A stretch of DNA of 64,000 bases. It comes from JANRJY01 sp033763735. GTDB lineage: Bacteria; Bacteroidota; Bacteroidia; Cytophagales; UBA9547. Positions 16,827 to 24,034 of this stretch are shown here, piece after piece. The position numbers and the translations under genes were made by a program. Positions within the stretch are counted from its first letter, which is position 1; each line of letters begins with the position of its first letter. Under the pieces are notes generated by a model. It was not told the DNA's origin. It ran no database searches and saw nothing but the letters and a program-made list of their open reading frames with translations. Location: assembly GCA_033763735.1 (NCBI GenBank), contig JANRJY010000115.1, positions 35,295-99,294 of the forward strand, written 5' to 3'.

Positions 16827-17282
16827 TTATTTCCTATCGTCAGGAACTAATACTATCGATACAGAATTGACACAATGGCGAGTATTTTTTTTAGTTAAAC
16901 CCTCTCCTACAAATACATGACCTAAGTGTGCCTTGCAGTTGGCGCATACAATTTCAGTTCGTTCGCCATCGGCATCGGTATATTTTAAAATGGCACCTTT
17001 GATTTCGTCATCAAAGCTTGGCCATCCGCAATGTGAATCAAATTTGTCGGTCGACCTATACAACGATGCATTGCAACGCCTGCATACATACACCCCTTTG
17101 TCATGATTATCCACATACTTTCCGGTAAATGGTCTTTCTGTTCCTTTATGTACAATCACCCTTTCTTCTTCAGGTGTAAGTTTATTGTATTTGGTTGGGT
17201 CTTTAATCAATTGAAGTGTTTGGGCACTGGTTTCCATGGCAATGAATGAAATGAGCAGAAGCAGAAATGAGTTAGTTTTCAT
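16827..17282 (-). CDS. msrB: Peptide-methionine (R)-S-oxide reductase, exported
   Basis: Reduces methionine-R-sulfoxide in proteins. 151 residues from ATG 17282, with a signal peptide (KTNSFLLLLISFIAMETSAQ). MsrB motifs follow: RPFTGKYVDNHDKGVYVCRRC, GWPSFDD, VCANCKAHLGHVF and the catalytic Cys in TRHCVNSVS. The two CxxC pairs form the structural zinc site. The in-frame upstream Met at 17303 would put seven residues before the signal peptide, so the later start is preferred. The exported location implies periplasmic protein repair. Confidence 0.93.
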   Translation of the reverse strand: MKTNSFLLLLISFIAMETSAQTLQLIKDPTKYNKLTPEEERVIVHKGTERPFTGKYVDNHDKGVYVCRRCNASLYRSTDKFDSHCGWPSFDDEIKGAILKYTDADGERTEIVCANCKAHLGHVFVGEGLTKKNTRHCVNSVSIVLVPDDRK

Positions 17283-17350
17283 AATTGTTATTTCATAAAC
17301 CATAAACGAATATTAATTGTTCAAATTGTTTGAAATCAATTAAAGGGTAT

Positions 17351-17672
17351 TAATATAACGTGAGTCGGGATAAAATAATGCTTGATTAACAAACTATGCG
17401 CGGTGGGTTGTCCACGAAAAGAGCACGGACATGCGAATGCATGTAGCGTGAATGTGTGAAGGAATTTTTTTGGCATGGTAAGGTGGATTTGTGCGGCAAA
17501 AAAAAACTTGGATTTGGTTTTCGTGGTGGGGTTTTTGTTTACTTTTTGACCAAACAAAAAGTAAAAAATTAAGATTAAAATTTTCAATAAATATAATTCG
17601 CTAAAAATGAGTCATTTAATTCTTTTTCAGTTAATAAAATTTTAAAAACTATCCCGAACTCACGTTAATATA
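17351..17672. mobile_element. MITE-like element with terminal inverted repeats
   Basis: The ends AACGTGAGTCGGGATA (17357-17372) and the complement of 17650-17666 (AACGTGAGTTCGGGATA) are inverted copies differing by one base insertion; TTAATATA-type sequence flanks both. The ~320-bp interior has no credible gene (an 83-codon frame is low-complexity). Size and structure suggest a non-autonomous element or dispersed Bacteroidota repeat; no transposase is in the window. Confidence 0.6.
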
Positions 17673-17707
17673 AATAAATTCAAATTCACATTGTCATATA
17701 GACAAAA

Positions 17708-17736
17708 ACCGATTCTGTGATTTAAGCAGAATCGGT
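17708..17736 (-). terminator. Intrinsic terminator of the SRPBCC gene
   Basis: Perfect 10-bp stem ACCGATTCTG / CAGAATCGGT with a 9-base loop, followed on the minus strand by TTTTTGTC. It lies 53 bp after the stop of the 17790-18278 gene. Confidence 0.85.
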
Positions 17737-17789
17737 AGTATTGCTTTCGATGGTAAGTAATAATTATAGCTTGGCAATTATATTTGCTG

Positions 17790-18278
17790 CTACTTTTGTT
17801 CTGCCAATTCTTTTAATTTCCTGTTCATATTATTAAATCCGTTCACAGTATTATGATCCAGCATTTTTTTGAACATTGGAACCAATATTCCATTAAATTT
17901 TTCACTGTGAACAAAGGTTGTAGTGCCGTTGCCATTATCAATGAGTTCGAATTTATGTTGACCATCGAATAAACCGGCAAACATTAAGTGACCTAGCCAG
18001 CTGAATTCTTTATTGGTTACATAAGTGAGCATTTTGGGTTTGAATGTCATTCCTTGAGCATCCGGTGGTTCAATTCTGGCGGTGATTTTATTTCCCACTT
18101 GTACTTGACCTTTAATAGATTTAATGAAAGGATTCCAATTGGGGTAATTTTCAAAGTTTGTAAGAATAGACCAAACTTTATCGGGAGATGCATTAATTAA
18201 AATTTCGGTTTTGATTTCCTTTGCCATGGTATTTACGTTTAAGAGTCCTGTTAGGATAATTGTTGTTAAATATTTCAT
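17790..18278 (-). CDS. SRPBCC (START-like) domain protein
   Basis: About 162 residues. The SRPBCC beginning EILINASPDKVWSILTNFENYPNWNPFI is clear, followed by GNKITARIEPP, FSWLGHLMFAGLFDGQHKFEL and TTFVHSEKFNG, as in the polyketide-cyclase/dehydrase-like subgroup that binds hydrophobic ligands. A hydrophobic leader (KYLTTIILTGLLNVN) precedes the domain if the ATG at 18278 is used; the ATG at 18227 (MAKEIKTEIL) would give a cytosolic protein and is equally possible. It follows a Crp/Fnr gene on the same strand. Confidence 0.8.
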   Translation of the reverse strand: MKYLTTIILTGLLNVNTMAKEIKTEILINASPDKVWSILTNFENYPNWNPFIKSIKGQVQVGNKITARIEPPDAQGMTFKPKMLTYVTNKEFSWLGHLMFAGLFDGQHKFELIDNGNGTTTFVHSEKFNGILVPMFKKMLDHNTVNGFNNMNRKLKELAEQK

Positions 18279-18393
18279 TTGTTTAAATGTTAAATTATGT
18301 AGCAAAGGTCTGGTCAATAAATAACTTTGCTCTTGACATATATCAAGAAATGCAATCCATTTGGAAATTCTAAATAAAGGAAATTGAATAAGG

Positions 18394-18966
18394 CTATAGA
18401 AGCTGTTTTTTTCTGATTCTACTGAATGTTTCAGGAGTCATTCCAAGCATGGAAGCAATGTATTGCAGAGGTACTTGATTAAATAATTCTCTATTGTTTT
18501 GAAAGAAAAAATGGTATCTTTCTTCAGCTGTCATTGATAAATGGCTAAAAATTCTATCTTCCAATATAGTGAAGCATCGTACCAAAAACAACTTTTCAAT
18601 TTCAGCCCATTTAGGAACCAGGTCCTCGATTTTTTTATAATCTTCTTTGTTAATTGTGTACAATTCTGTTTCGACCAATGCTTGAATGTTCCACCTTGCG
18701 GGAGCATTAAATATAAAACTTGATAAGTCCGTTGCAAAATAACCTTTCGTTGAAATCCACTGGGTTATTTCCTTTTCATCGTTATTGACAAATATTCGTA
18801 ACAATCCGGATTGAATAAAACTTAATTTATCACATCTGTTATTTGTTTTTAATAAAAAATCACCTTTTTCTAATTTATGTAATTTGAAAAATGAACTGAT
18901 GGTATTTAAGTCGTCAGTGTTAACGATTCCAAAGTATGAATTGATATAATGTTCGAGTTCCGTCAT
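18394..18966 (-). CDS. Crp/Fnr family transcriptional regulator
   Basis: 190 residues from MTELEHYIN. The cyclic-nucleotide-binding-like barrel spans ~10-120 (LEKGDFLLKTNNRCDKLSFI, SGLLRIFVNNDEKEITQWIS). A shortened C-terminal HTH follows (QVPLQYIASMLGMTPETFSRIRKK), the form common in Bacteroidota. The cAMP-binding RxS motif is not present, so the ligand is unknown. It lies 115 bp upstream of the SRPBCC gene, its likely target or partner. Confidence 0.88.
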   Translation of the reverse strand: MTELEHYINSYFGIVNTDDLNTISSFFKLHKLEKGDFLLKTNNRCDKLSFIQSGLLRIFVNNDEKEITQWISTKGYFATDLSSFIFNAPARWNIQALVETELYTINKEDYKKIEDLVPKWAEIEKLFLVRCFTILEDRIFSHLSMTAEERYHFFFQNNRELFNQVPLQYIASMLGMTPETFSRIRKKQLL

Positions 18967-19121
18967 GCATTGCAATCAATGGCAAAATTATTAACTTTAA
19001 TAAAACCATTATTTAATTAATGTCCAATTGTAATTTACATTTATACCACCATGCTTTTTGAATTGCGAGGACATATATCTCGGATTTGGAAATATATTTA
19101 AACAAATGAATCATTCATAAA

Positions 19122-19475
19122 TTAATTATGATTTAAAATTTCGGCTTTACCATTATCATCACCATAATATACTTCAACATAATAAAATACATTATTCCCG
19201 TCTTTGTCTTTTTTTGATTCAATCAGAGAAACTACATGTTTGCGTACGTTATCGCCATCTTCTGACGCATCATAACCTTCTTTGCTTCCATCAGGAGCGA
19301 TAAAAAATGAACAATGGTTGTTAATTAAGCTTTCGACAATTGGACTTATCAATTGAGCACCATTTTTTGCTTCCATCTTGGATTGATAAATAGCAATAAT
19401 CTCCAAGCGGAGTTTTGCCAATGCTGCTTTATCATTGGTAGTTACTATAATAGAATGGTGCCGAGTATTTCTCAC
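19122..19475 (-). CDS. Small conserved-looking protein of unknown function
   Basis: 117 residues, soluble, not recognised. It begins RNTRHHSIIVTTNDKAALAKLRLEIIAIYQ, an alpha/beta pattern, has a central INNHCSFFIAPDGSKEGYDASEDGD segment and ends with VFYYVEVYYGDDN. Composition and codon use match neighbouring genes, and the strand/helix alternation argues for a real protein. Confidence 0.6.
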   Translation of the reverse strand: MRNTRHHSIIVTTNDKAALAKLRLEIIAIYQSKMEAKNGAQLISPIVESLINNHCSFFIAPDGSKEGYDASEDGDNVRKHVVSLIESKKDKDGNNVFYYVEVYYGDDNGKAEILNHN

Positions 19476-19803
19476 TTAATCAATTTTCGAATGCGAAATT
19501 AACTATTTAACAATAACTTAACCTACAAAAATGTGTTTGTTTATTCTTTTTGTACAAATTCACTGTATTTTTAATTTATAAGTAAATTGTAATATAGGTG
19601 CAAAAATTAAGTATGTATTACAAAATAATATTCACTTTTACGTTCATGTAATTAAAATTTAAACTGATATTTTAAAAAATATTGTTTTTTATTAAAAAAT
19701 ATCTTTAAATTTATGACTCCTAATTAAATCTAAATTCATATAAAAAGTCCAAAATTAAAACTTAATTAGCATACATTAATTTTTGGCTACTCTTGAACCT
19801 AAA
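19476..19803. other. AT-rich upstream region of glnK
   Basis: 328 bases, strongly AT-rich, between divergent genes. TAATTTTTGG near 19777 resembles the -7 promoter element but its spacing is one base off. No sigma-54 (GG-N10-GC) site or gene was seen. Confidence 0.5.
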
Positions 19804-20127
19804 ATGAAAAAAATCCAAGCCATAATCAGAGCTTCAAAATTTGAAGATGTACGTGATGCCCTTCATAAGATAGGCGTGGAGTTTTTTATATTTTATGAAG
19901 TTAAGGGAGTAACCTTTCAAACCGAACAAAAAGGTTCGTATAGAGGATTGTCCATTTATGACTCTGCGGGTTCCATACCAAGGAGAGTGCTAGAAGTAGT
20001 AGTGCCTGAGTCGGATGCAAAGGAAGCAATAAATGTAATCAAAAAATCAGCTTATACCGGTGAAACCGGTGATGGCAAAATATTTGTATCATCAATTGAA
20101 GAAACACACCGAATAAGCCTTGGATAA
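19804..20127 (+). CDS. glnK: Nitrogen regulatory protein P-II
   Basis: 107 residues from the ATG at 19804; the seven codons open upstream from a TTG are not conserved-looking. The PII fold is clear: MKKIQAIIRASKFEDVRDAL, the T-loop region with GSYRG, RRVLEVVVP, and the C-terminal TGETGDGKIFVSSIE nucleotide-binding loop. The T-loop Tyr is in GSYRG and could be the modification site. It lies 32 bp before amtB, the classical pair in which PII trimers block the ammonium channel when nitrogen is plentiful. Confidence 0.95.
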   Translation: MKKIQAIIRASKFEDVRDALHKIGVEFFIFYEVKGVTFQTEQKGSYRGLSIYDSAGSIPRRVLEVVVPESDAKEAINVIKKSAYTGETGDGKIFVSSIEETHRISLG

Positions 20128-20159
20128 CATTTGAAAATCTAATTAAACCCTAATTAAAC

Positions 20160-21524
20160 ATGGAAAACATAATATCTGATTCCGTAAGCCTGGTAAGTAC
20201 CGATTCCACCTTTTATCTAAAATCGGTAATGGATTCGATAACTGCATCAAAGGCAGCTTATTTGCAAGCAAAAACCGAGATAACCAGCAACAGTACCTCC
20301 ATTAACTTGAATGCATTCAAACTTGATAACCTTTGGATGATGATAGCTTCTGCATTGGTTTTTATAATGCACCTTGGTTTTGCTACTTTGGAATCAGGTT
20401 TGACAAGAGCCAAAAATACTACCAACGTATTGTTCAAAAACACGGTGATTCCTGCCATTGGGTTACTTACATTTGCTTTATGCGGATTTGGTCTTATGTA
20501 CCCGGGTGCGGAGTTTACAGGTGCATTTTTTGGTTTCAAAGGCTTTGGATTGAACTTGCCGGATGGAGGGGAAACAAGTGCTTATAGCCCTTCATATACT
20601 TATTGGACTGATTTTCTGTTTCAGGGCATGTTTGCTGCCACATGTGCTACTATAGTATCGGGGGCAGTTGCTGAACGTATTAAGTTAATCAGTTTTATGC
20701 TGTTTTCAATGTTTTTTGTGGCACTGGTTTATCCAATTTTAGGTATGTGGAAATGGGGAGGCGGATGGCTGAATGTAATTGGTTTTCATGATTTTGCAGG
20801 CTCTACAATAGTGCATTCTATTGGCGGTTGGGGTGCTTTGGCAGGTGTTATTTTACTAGGGCCACGTCTGGGTAAGTTTGAAAAAGGAAGAACCTATCCA
20901 ATTCCCGGGCATAATATGACCTCTGCTGTAATAGGTACTTTTATGTTGTGGCTAGGATGGTTTGGTTTTAATGGTGGTTCCGTATTATCAGCCGATGCCG
21001 GACTGGTATCAAAGGTGCTGGTAACTACCTGTATTGCAGCATCAGCGGGTTGTATTGCAGCTACTTTCACTATATTTTCAATCAGCAGAAATTTTGATTT
21101 ATCCATGACCTTAAATGGCATATTGGCTGGTTTGGTAGGTATTACAGCCGGGGCTGATGTAACAGGCGTTTTAGATTCATTAATTATAGGCTTAGTTGCA
21201 GGTATAATAGTAGTGTTGTCGGTAATTACGTTTGATCGATTAAAACTTGATGATCCTGTAGGCGCACTATCTGTACATTTGGTTTGTGGAATTTGGGGTA
21301 CCTTAGCTGTAGGTTTATTTGGATCTAAAGCAGGATTGCAGCAAGTTGTAATTCAATTGATTGGGATAGTAAGTATAGGATTAGCCGCATTTGTTGCCGC
21401 TTTTGCAATATTTTTTATCATTAAATCTACTATTGGAATAAGAGTATCTAAAGACGAAGAAATATATGGTTTGGATGGCGGTGAACATGGCATGGAAGCC
21501 TATCCAGATTTTATGAACAAGTAA
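20160..21524 (+). CDS. amtB: Ammonium transporter
   Basis: 454 residues, about 11 transmembrane helices. It forms the trimeric ammonium/ammonia channel of the inner membrane. The twin pore histidines are in STIVHSIGGWG (~220) and LSVHLVCGIWG (~370); the signature regions FATLESGLTRAKNT and GWFGFNGGS are intact. About 55 polar residues precede the first helix, as in other Bacteroidota members. Co-transcribed with glnK and followed by an intrinsic terminator. Confidence 0.97.
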   Translation: MENIISDSVSLVSTDSTFYLKSVMDSITASKAAYLQAKTEITSNSTSINLNAFKLDNLWMMIASALVFIMHLGFATLESGLTRAKNTTNVLFKNTVIPAIGLLTFALCGFGLMYPGAEFTGAFFGFKGFGLNLPDGGETSAYSPSYTYWTDFLFQGMFAATCATIVSGAVAERIKLISFMLFSMFFVALVYPILGMWKWGGGWLNVIGFHDFAGSTIVHSIGGWGALAGVILLGPRLGKFEKGRTYPIPGHNMTSAVIGTFMLWLGWFGFNGGSVLSADAGLVSKVLVTTCIAASAGCIAATFTIFSISRNFDLSMTLNGILAGLVGITAGADVTGVLDSLIIGLVAGIIVVLSVITFDRLKLDDPVGALSVHLVCGIWGTLAVGLFGSKAGLQQVVIQLIGIVSIGLAAFVAAFAIFFIIKSTIGIRVSKDEEIYGLDGGEHGMEAYPDFMNK

Positions 21525-21541
21525 CTTAGCCCCCCTAAATT

Positions 21542-21580
21542 CAGTCCTCAAGTATTTTTTTTGCCTTCCCTGAGGACTGG
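21542..21580 (+). terminator. Intrinsic terminator after amtB
   Basis: Stem CAGTCCTCA (21542-21550) / TGAGGACTG (21571-21579) with a T-rich loop, 18 bp after the amtB stop. No long U-tract follows, so it may act as a transcript-end hairpin. Confidence 0.7.
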
Positions 21581-21608
21581 ATTATATTGAACTATTTGAT
21601 ATTAAGCT

Positions 21609-21639
21609 TTTGAAAAAGTTATAAATGATAGTACTTTTG
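21609..21639 (+). promoter_or_regulatory. Bacteroidota promoter (TTTG-N19-TACTTTTG), near-leaderless
   Basis: -33 element TTTG (21609-21612), exactly 19 bp, then -7 element TACTTTTG (21632-21639). The ATG of the next gene begins 7 bp later, so transcription would start at or next to the start codon. Confidence 0.75.
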
Positions 21640-21646
21640 TGATTGA

Positions 21647-22015
21647 ATGAAAATATTTGCAAGTGTTTTTCTCATTTTTATACTAATGCTCCAGATGAAT
21701 TTCAAATCTGCTTTCATTTTGGCTTGCGAAATGAACAAAACTTTTATTGCTACTAATTTTTGTGTTAATAAATCAAATCCAACATCGTGCTGCAAAGGCA
21801 AATGTTTTGTAAACAAAAGTTTGAAGGCTCAAAATGATTTTGAACGTAAATTACCGATTCAATTAAAAGTGGTTGATGAATTAGTTTTTTTTATGGAATC
21901 GAACGTGGGATTTGAACAAAAGATTTTTCTTTGCAATGAATCACAATCAACAAATCCTTATTTTTTCAAAATATACAAATCACCTTTTTTAGAAATTCTA
22001 CAACCTCCTGCCTGA
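21647..22015 (+). CDS. Small exported protein with CVNKxxP...CKGKC motif
   Basis: 122 residues: N-terminal hydrophobic segment (~1-25), then Cys39-VNKSNP, C48-C49-KGK-C53, a charged middle and a C-terminus ending LEILQPPA. The same motif with identical spacing (C39, C49, C53) occurs in the 23388-23750 product, so the two are paralogues flanking the MbnP/cytochrome pair. Proteins with this motif are common small Bacteroidota proteins near metal genes; metal binding is inferred, not known. First gene of the metal-related operon. Confidence 0.75.
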   Translation: MKIFASVFLIFILMLQMNFKSAFILACEMNKTFIATNFCVNKSNPTSCCKGKCFVNKSLKAQNDFERKLPIQLKVVDELVFFMESNVGFEQKIFLCNESQSTNPYFFKIYKSPFLEILQPPA

Positions 22016-22093
22016 TTTTTTGTTATTCAGTCAATTTAACTAAGGACTTATTCCTCAGATAAGTATATTTTAAATAATTTATCATATTTATTA

Positions 22094-22969
22094 ATGAAAG
22101 CATTTTTTAAAATTCGCATTATTTTATTTTTTACCTGTTGTATTTGTTGTCTGCTTTCTTGCAGGCCCAATGACCCTGCCCCAAATAATAATAAAGGTGG
22201 GACTACCATTACTGGAAATAATATTATAACCATTTCAGGCACTAATAATTCAACTTCAGGAAACACCACAACTGGTACCTATACTTCATCTGGATTAGGC
22301 ACTTTAGCTTTCCATTTGCATAATACAATGGATGATCAGGAGTTTGATGAATACAATACCGTATATCAATCATCCGCTGGCAGAAAATACAAATTTACAA
22401 ATGGTGAATTTTTTATTTCAAATATTCAATTGACCAAATCCGATGGAAGCATTTATTCAGTAGCAGGAATAATAATACTAAAAACAATAGAAAAAATTAC
22501 AATTACTATTGCAAAAGTGCCTGTAGGAAACTATAAGTCTATTAGCTTTTATGTGGGTTTGGATAGCCTTACCAATGCTTCAAATCCTTCAATAAATGAA
22601 AATTTGAATGTATCAACGATGTGGTATGGAACTACTGCCCAAGCAAAAGGATATATATATTTGAAATTTGCCGGAACTATTGATACCACATCTACAATGG
22701 CTGGAATTGAAGCCAATATGCAGCCTTTTGAATATAATATTGGCACTTTAGGGGCATATAAAAAAGTACAAATGGGAGAAAAAAACTATACTGTTGTTGA
22801 AGACCAAAAAATGTATGTTCATATGTATTGTAATTACTTGGCTTTATTCAATGGCATTCAGATTAATAAAAGTGCTAATCTGAAAGTGTTAACTCCCGCA
22901 GATAATACAACGCAATTGGCAAAAACAATAATTGATAATATTCCAAGTATGTTTAGCTATGAAGAATAG
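22094..22969 (+). CDS. MbnP-like lipoprotein
   Basis: 291 residues; lipoprotein signal ending CLLSC (Cys23), then a Thr/Asn/Gly-rich linker (~30-70). The domain from ~72 (TLAFHLHNTMDD, YKFTNGEFFISNIQL, VPVGNYKSISFYVGLDS, GYIYLKFAG) matches the MbnP family found with methanobactin systems and copper-related genes. In methanotrophs MbnP works with the dihaem peroxidase MbnH; here the following gene encodes a small one-haem cytochrome. It overlaps that gene by 11 bp. Outer-membrane-anchored copper handling is an inference from family and neighbours. Confidence 0.8.
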   Translation: MKAFFKIRIILFFTCCICCLLSCRPNDPAPNNNKGGTTITGNNIITISGTNNSTSGNTTTGTYTSSGLGTLAFHLHNTMDDQEFDEYNTVYQSSAGRKYKFTNGEFFISNIQLTKSDGSIYSVAGIIILKTIEKITITIAKVPVGNYKSISFYVGLDSLTNASNPSINENLNVSTMWYGTTAQAKGYIYLKFAGTIDTTSTMAGIEANMQPFEYNIGTLGAYKKVQMGEKNYTVVEDQKMYVHMYCNYLALFNGIQINKSANLKVLTPADNTTQLAKTIIDNIPSMFSYEE

Positions 22970-23375
22970 ATTTCATCTGATATTTCTAGTAATTTATTTC
23001 ATTTTCGGAATCGTGATCTTTACTTGCACCAATGATAATAAAGAAGATATCAAGCCTAAAATCAATGACATTTGCAACAAAATAACGATATCATTTAAAA
23101 ACGATATCGTGCCAATATTCAATACGCATTGTATCAATCCAGGATGCCATTCCGGAAATTCACCTCAAAGCAATTTGAATTTGGAATCTGATAAGGCTTA
23201 TGTCCAATTGTCGAGGAAAAGTAGGGGTTATATAGACACACTTGAACCGAAAAATACCGTATTGTATGCATCTTTAACTTCAACGATAAGTCCAATGCCT
23301 CCTTCAGGCAAATTGGATGATTGTACTTTGGCATTATTTGAAAAATGGATGAAACAAGGCGCAAAGAATAATTAA
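22959..23375 (+). CDS. Lipoprotein c-type cytochrome with CX4CH haem site
   Basis: 138 residues from ATG 22959, which overlaps the MbnP stop; the longer frame upstream lies inside mbnP. Lipobox IVIFTC (Cys23). Haem attachment is C58-INPG-C63-H64, the four-residue variant of the usual CXXCH, within DIVPIFNTHC. The distal ligand is probably Met113 in SPMPPSGKL. The pattern is typical of Bacteroidota cytochromes near MbnP-like genes. A role in redox handling of copper is inferred. Confidence 0.8.
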   Translation: MKNRFHLIFLVIYFIFGIVIFTCTNDNKEDIKPKINDICNKITISFKNDIVPIFNTHCINPGCHSGNSPQSNLNLESDKAYVQLSRKSRGYIDTLEPKNTVLYASLTSTISPMPPSGKLDDCTLALFEKWMKQGAKNN

Positions 23376-23387
23376 TTACTAAACTAT

Positions 23388-23750
23388 TTGAAAGCAATTC
23401 TACCTTTAGTACTTATTTTTAATGTCCTGTATCACAATACGTTGCGATTGGCAATTGTGGCAAATTATCAATTGCATATCTCTGAAATAACGGAGAAATA
23501 TTGTGTGAATAAGTCTAAACCAGAAATGCATTGCAAAGGTAAATGTCATTTGCAAAAAAAATTAAAGCAAAATGATACAGAAAAACATTTGCCAAAATAT
23601 TTGAAAAATATGGTGGAAGATTGGTTTATGTTTTCCTACCAAAAAGAGACAGTTTTTGGGGTTGTTTTTCATAAAATATTATATTATCCTTATTTAATTC
23701 TTCAATATACAAATAGAATTTTTACCATTTTTCACCCACCTCCGCTTTAA
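23388..23750 (+). CDS. Small exported protein with CVNKxxP...CKGKC motif (second copy)
   Basis: 120 residues, TTG start at 23388, 12 bp after the cytochrome stop. N-terminal hydrophobic segment, C39-VNKSKPEMH-C49-KGK-C53, then a Lys-rich stretch, an aromatic C-terminal half and an ending FTIFHPPPL. Paralogue of 21647-22015 (same Cys positions, similar PP ending). It closes the four-gene run. Confidence 0.72.
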   Translation: MKAILPLVLIFNVLYHNTLRLAIVANYQLHISEITEKYCVNKSKPEMHCKGKCHLQKKLKQNDTEKHLPKYLKNMVEDWFMFSYQKETVFGVVFHKILYYPYLILQYTNRIFTIFHPPPL

Positions 23751-23814
23751 TTAATTGTATAGGTATACTTTGGAAGGATAAGTATTATTATGAATATTTC
23801 TAATCACCATTGAC

Positions 23815-23890
23815 AGATTGCTTCATTTCATTTAAAAAACGAATTCGCAATGACATTCTCAACACGTCAATGTGACGTACGAAGCAAACT
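23815..23890. repeat. REP-like palindromic element
   Basis: AGATTGCTTC near the left end pairs with GAAGCAAACT at the right end (9 of 10); an inner perfect hairpin ACGTCA-ATG-TGACGT lies at ~23863-23877. It shares GATTGCTTC and TTCGCAATGAC with elements at 11275-11314 and 33326-33393. Confidence 0.65.
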
Positions 23891-24034
23891 TAACCTGGCT
23901 ATATAAAAAGATGTATCCTACATTTTGTTATCAATTATACAAAATTCATGAGTCTATTGACATTTAAATCATAATCAAATAACAAAACGATTAAGCTATC
24001 AAAAGCTTTATCTAAATATTTAAAAACTTTAAAA

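Noticed and set aside
17336..17587. 83-codon minus-strand frame
   Set aside because: Lies inside the MITE-like element, low complexity, no conserved motif.
21542..21580. Regulatory RNA after amtB
   Set aside because: The simple hairpin is sufficiently explained as a terminator.
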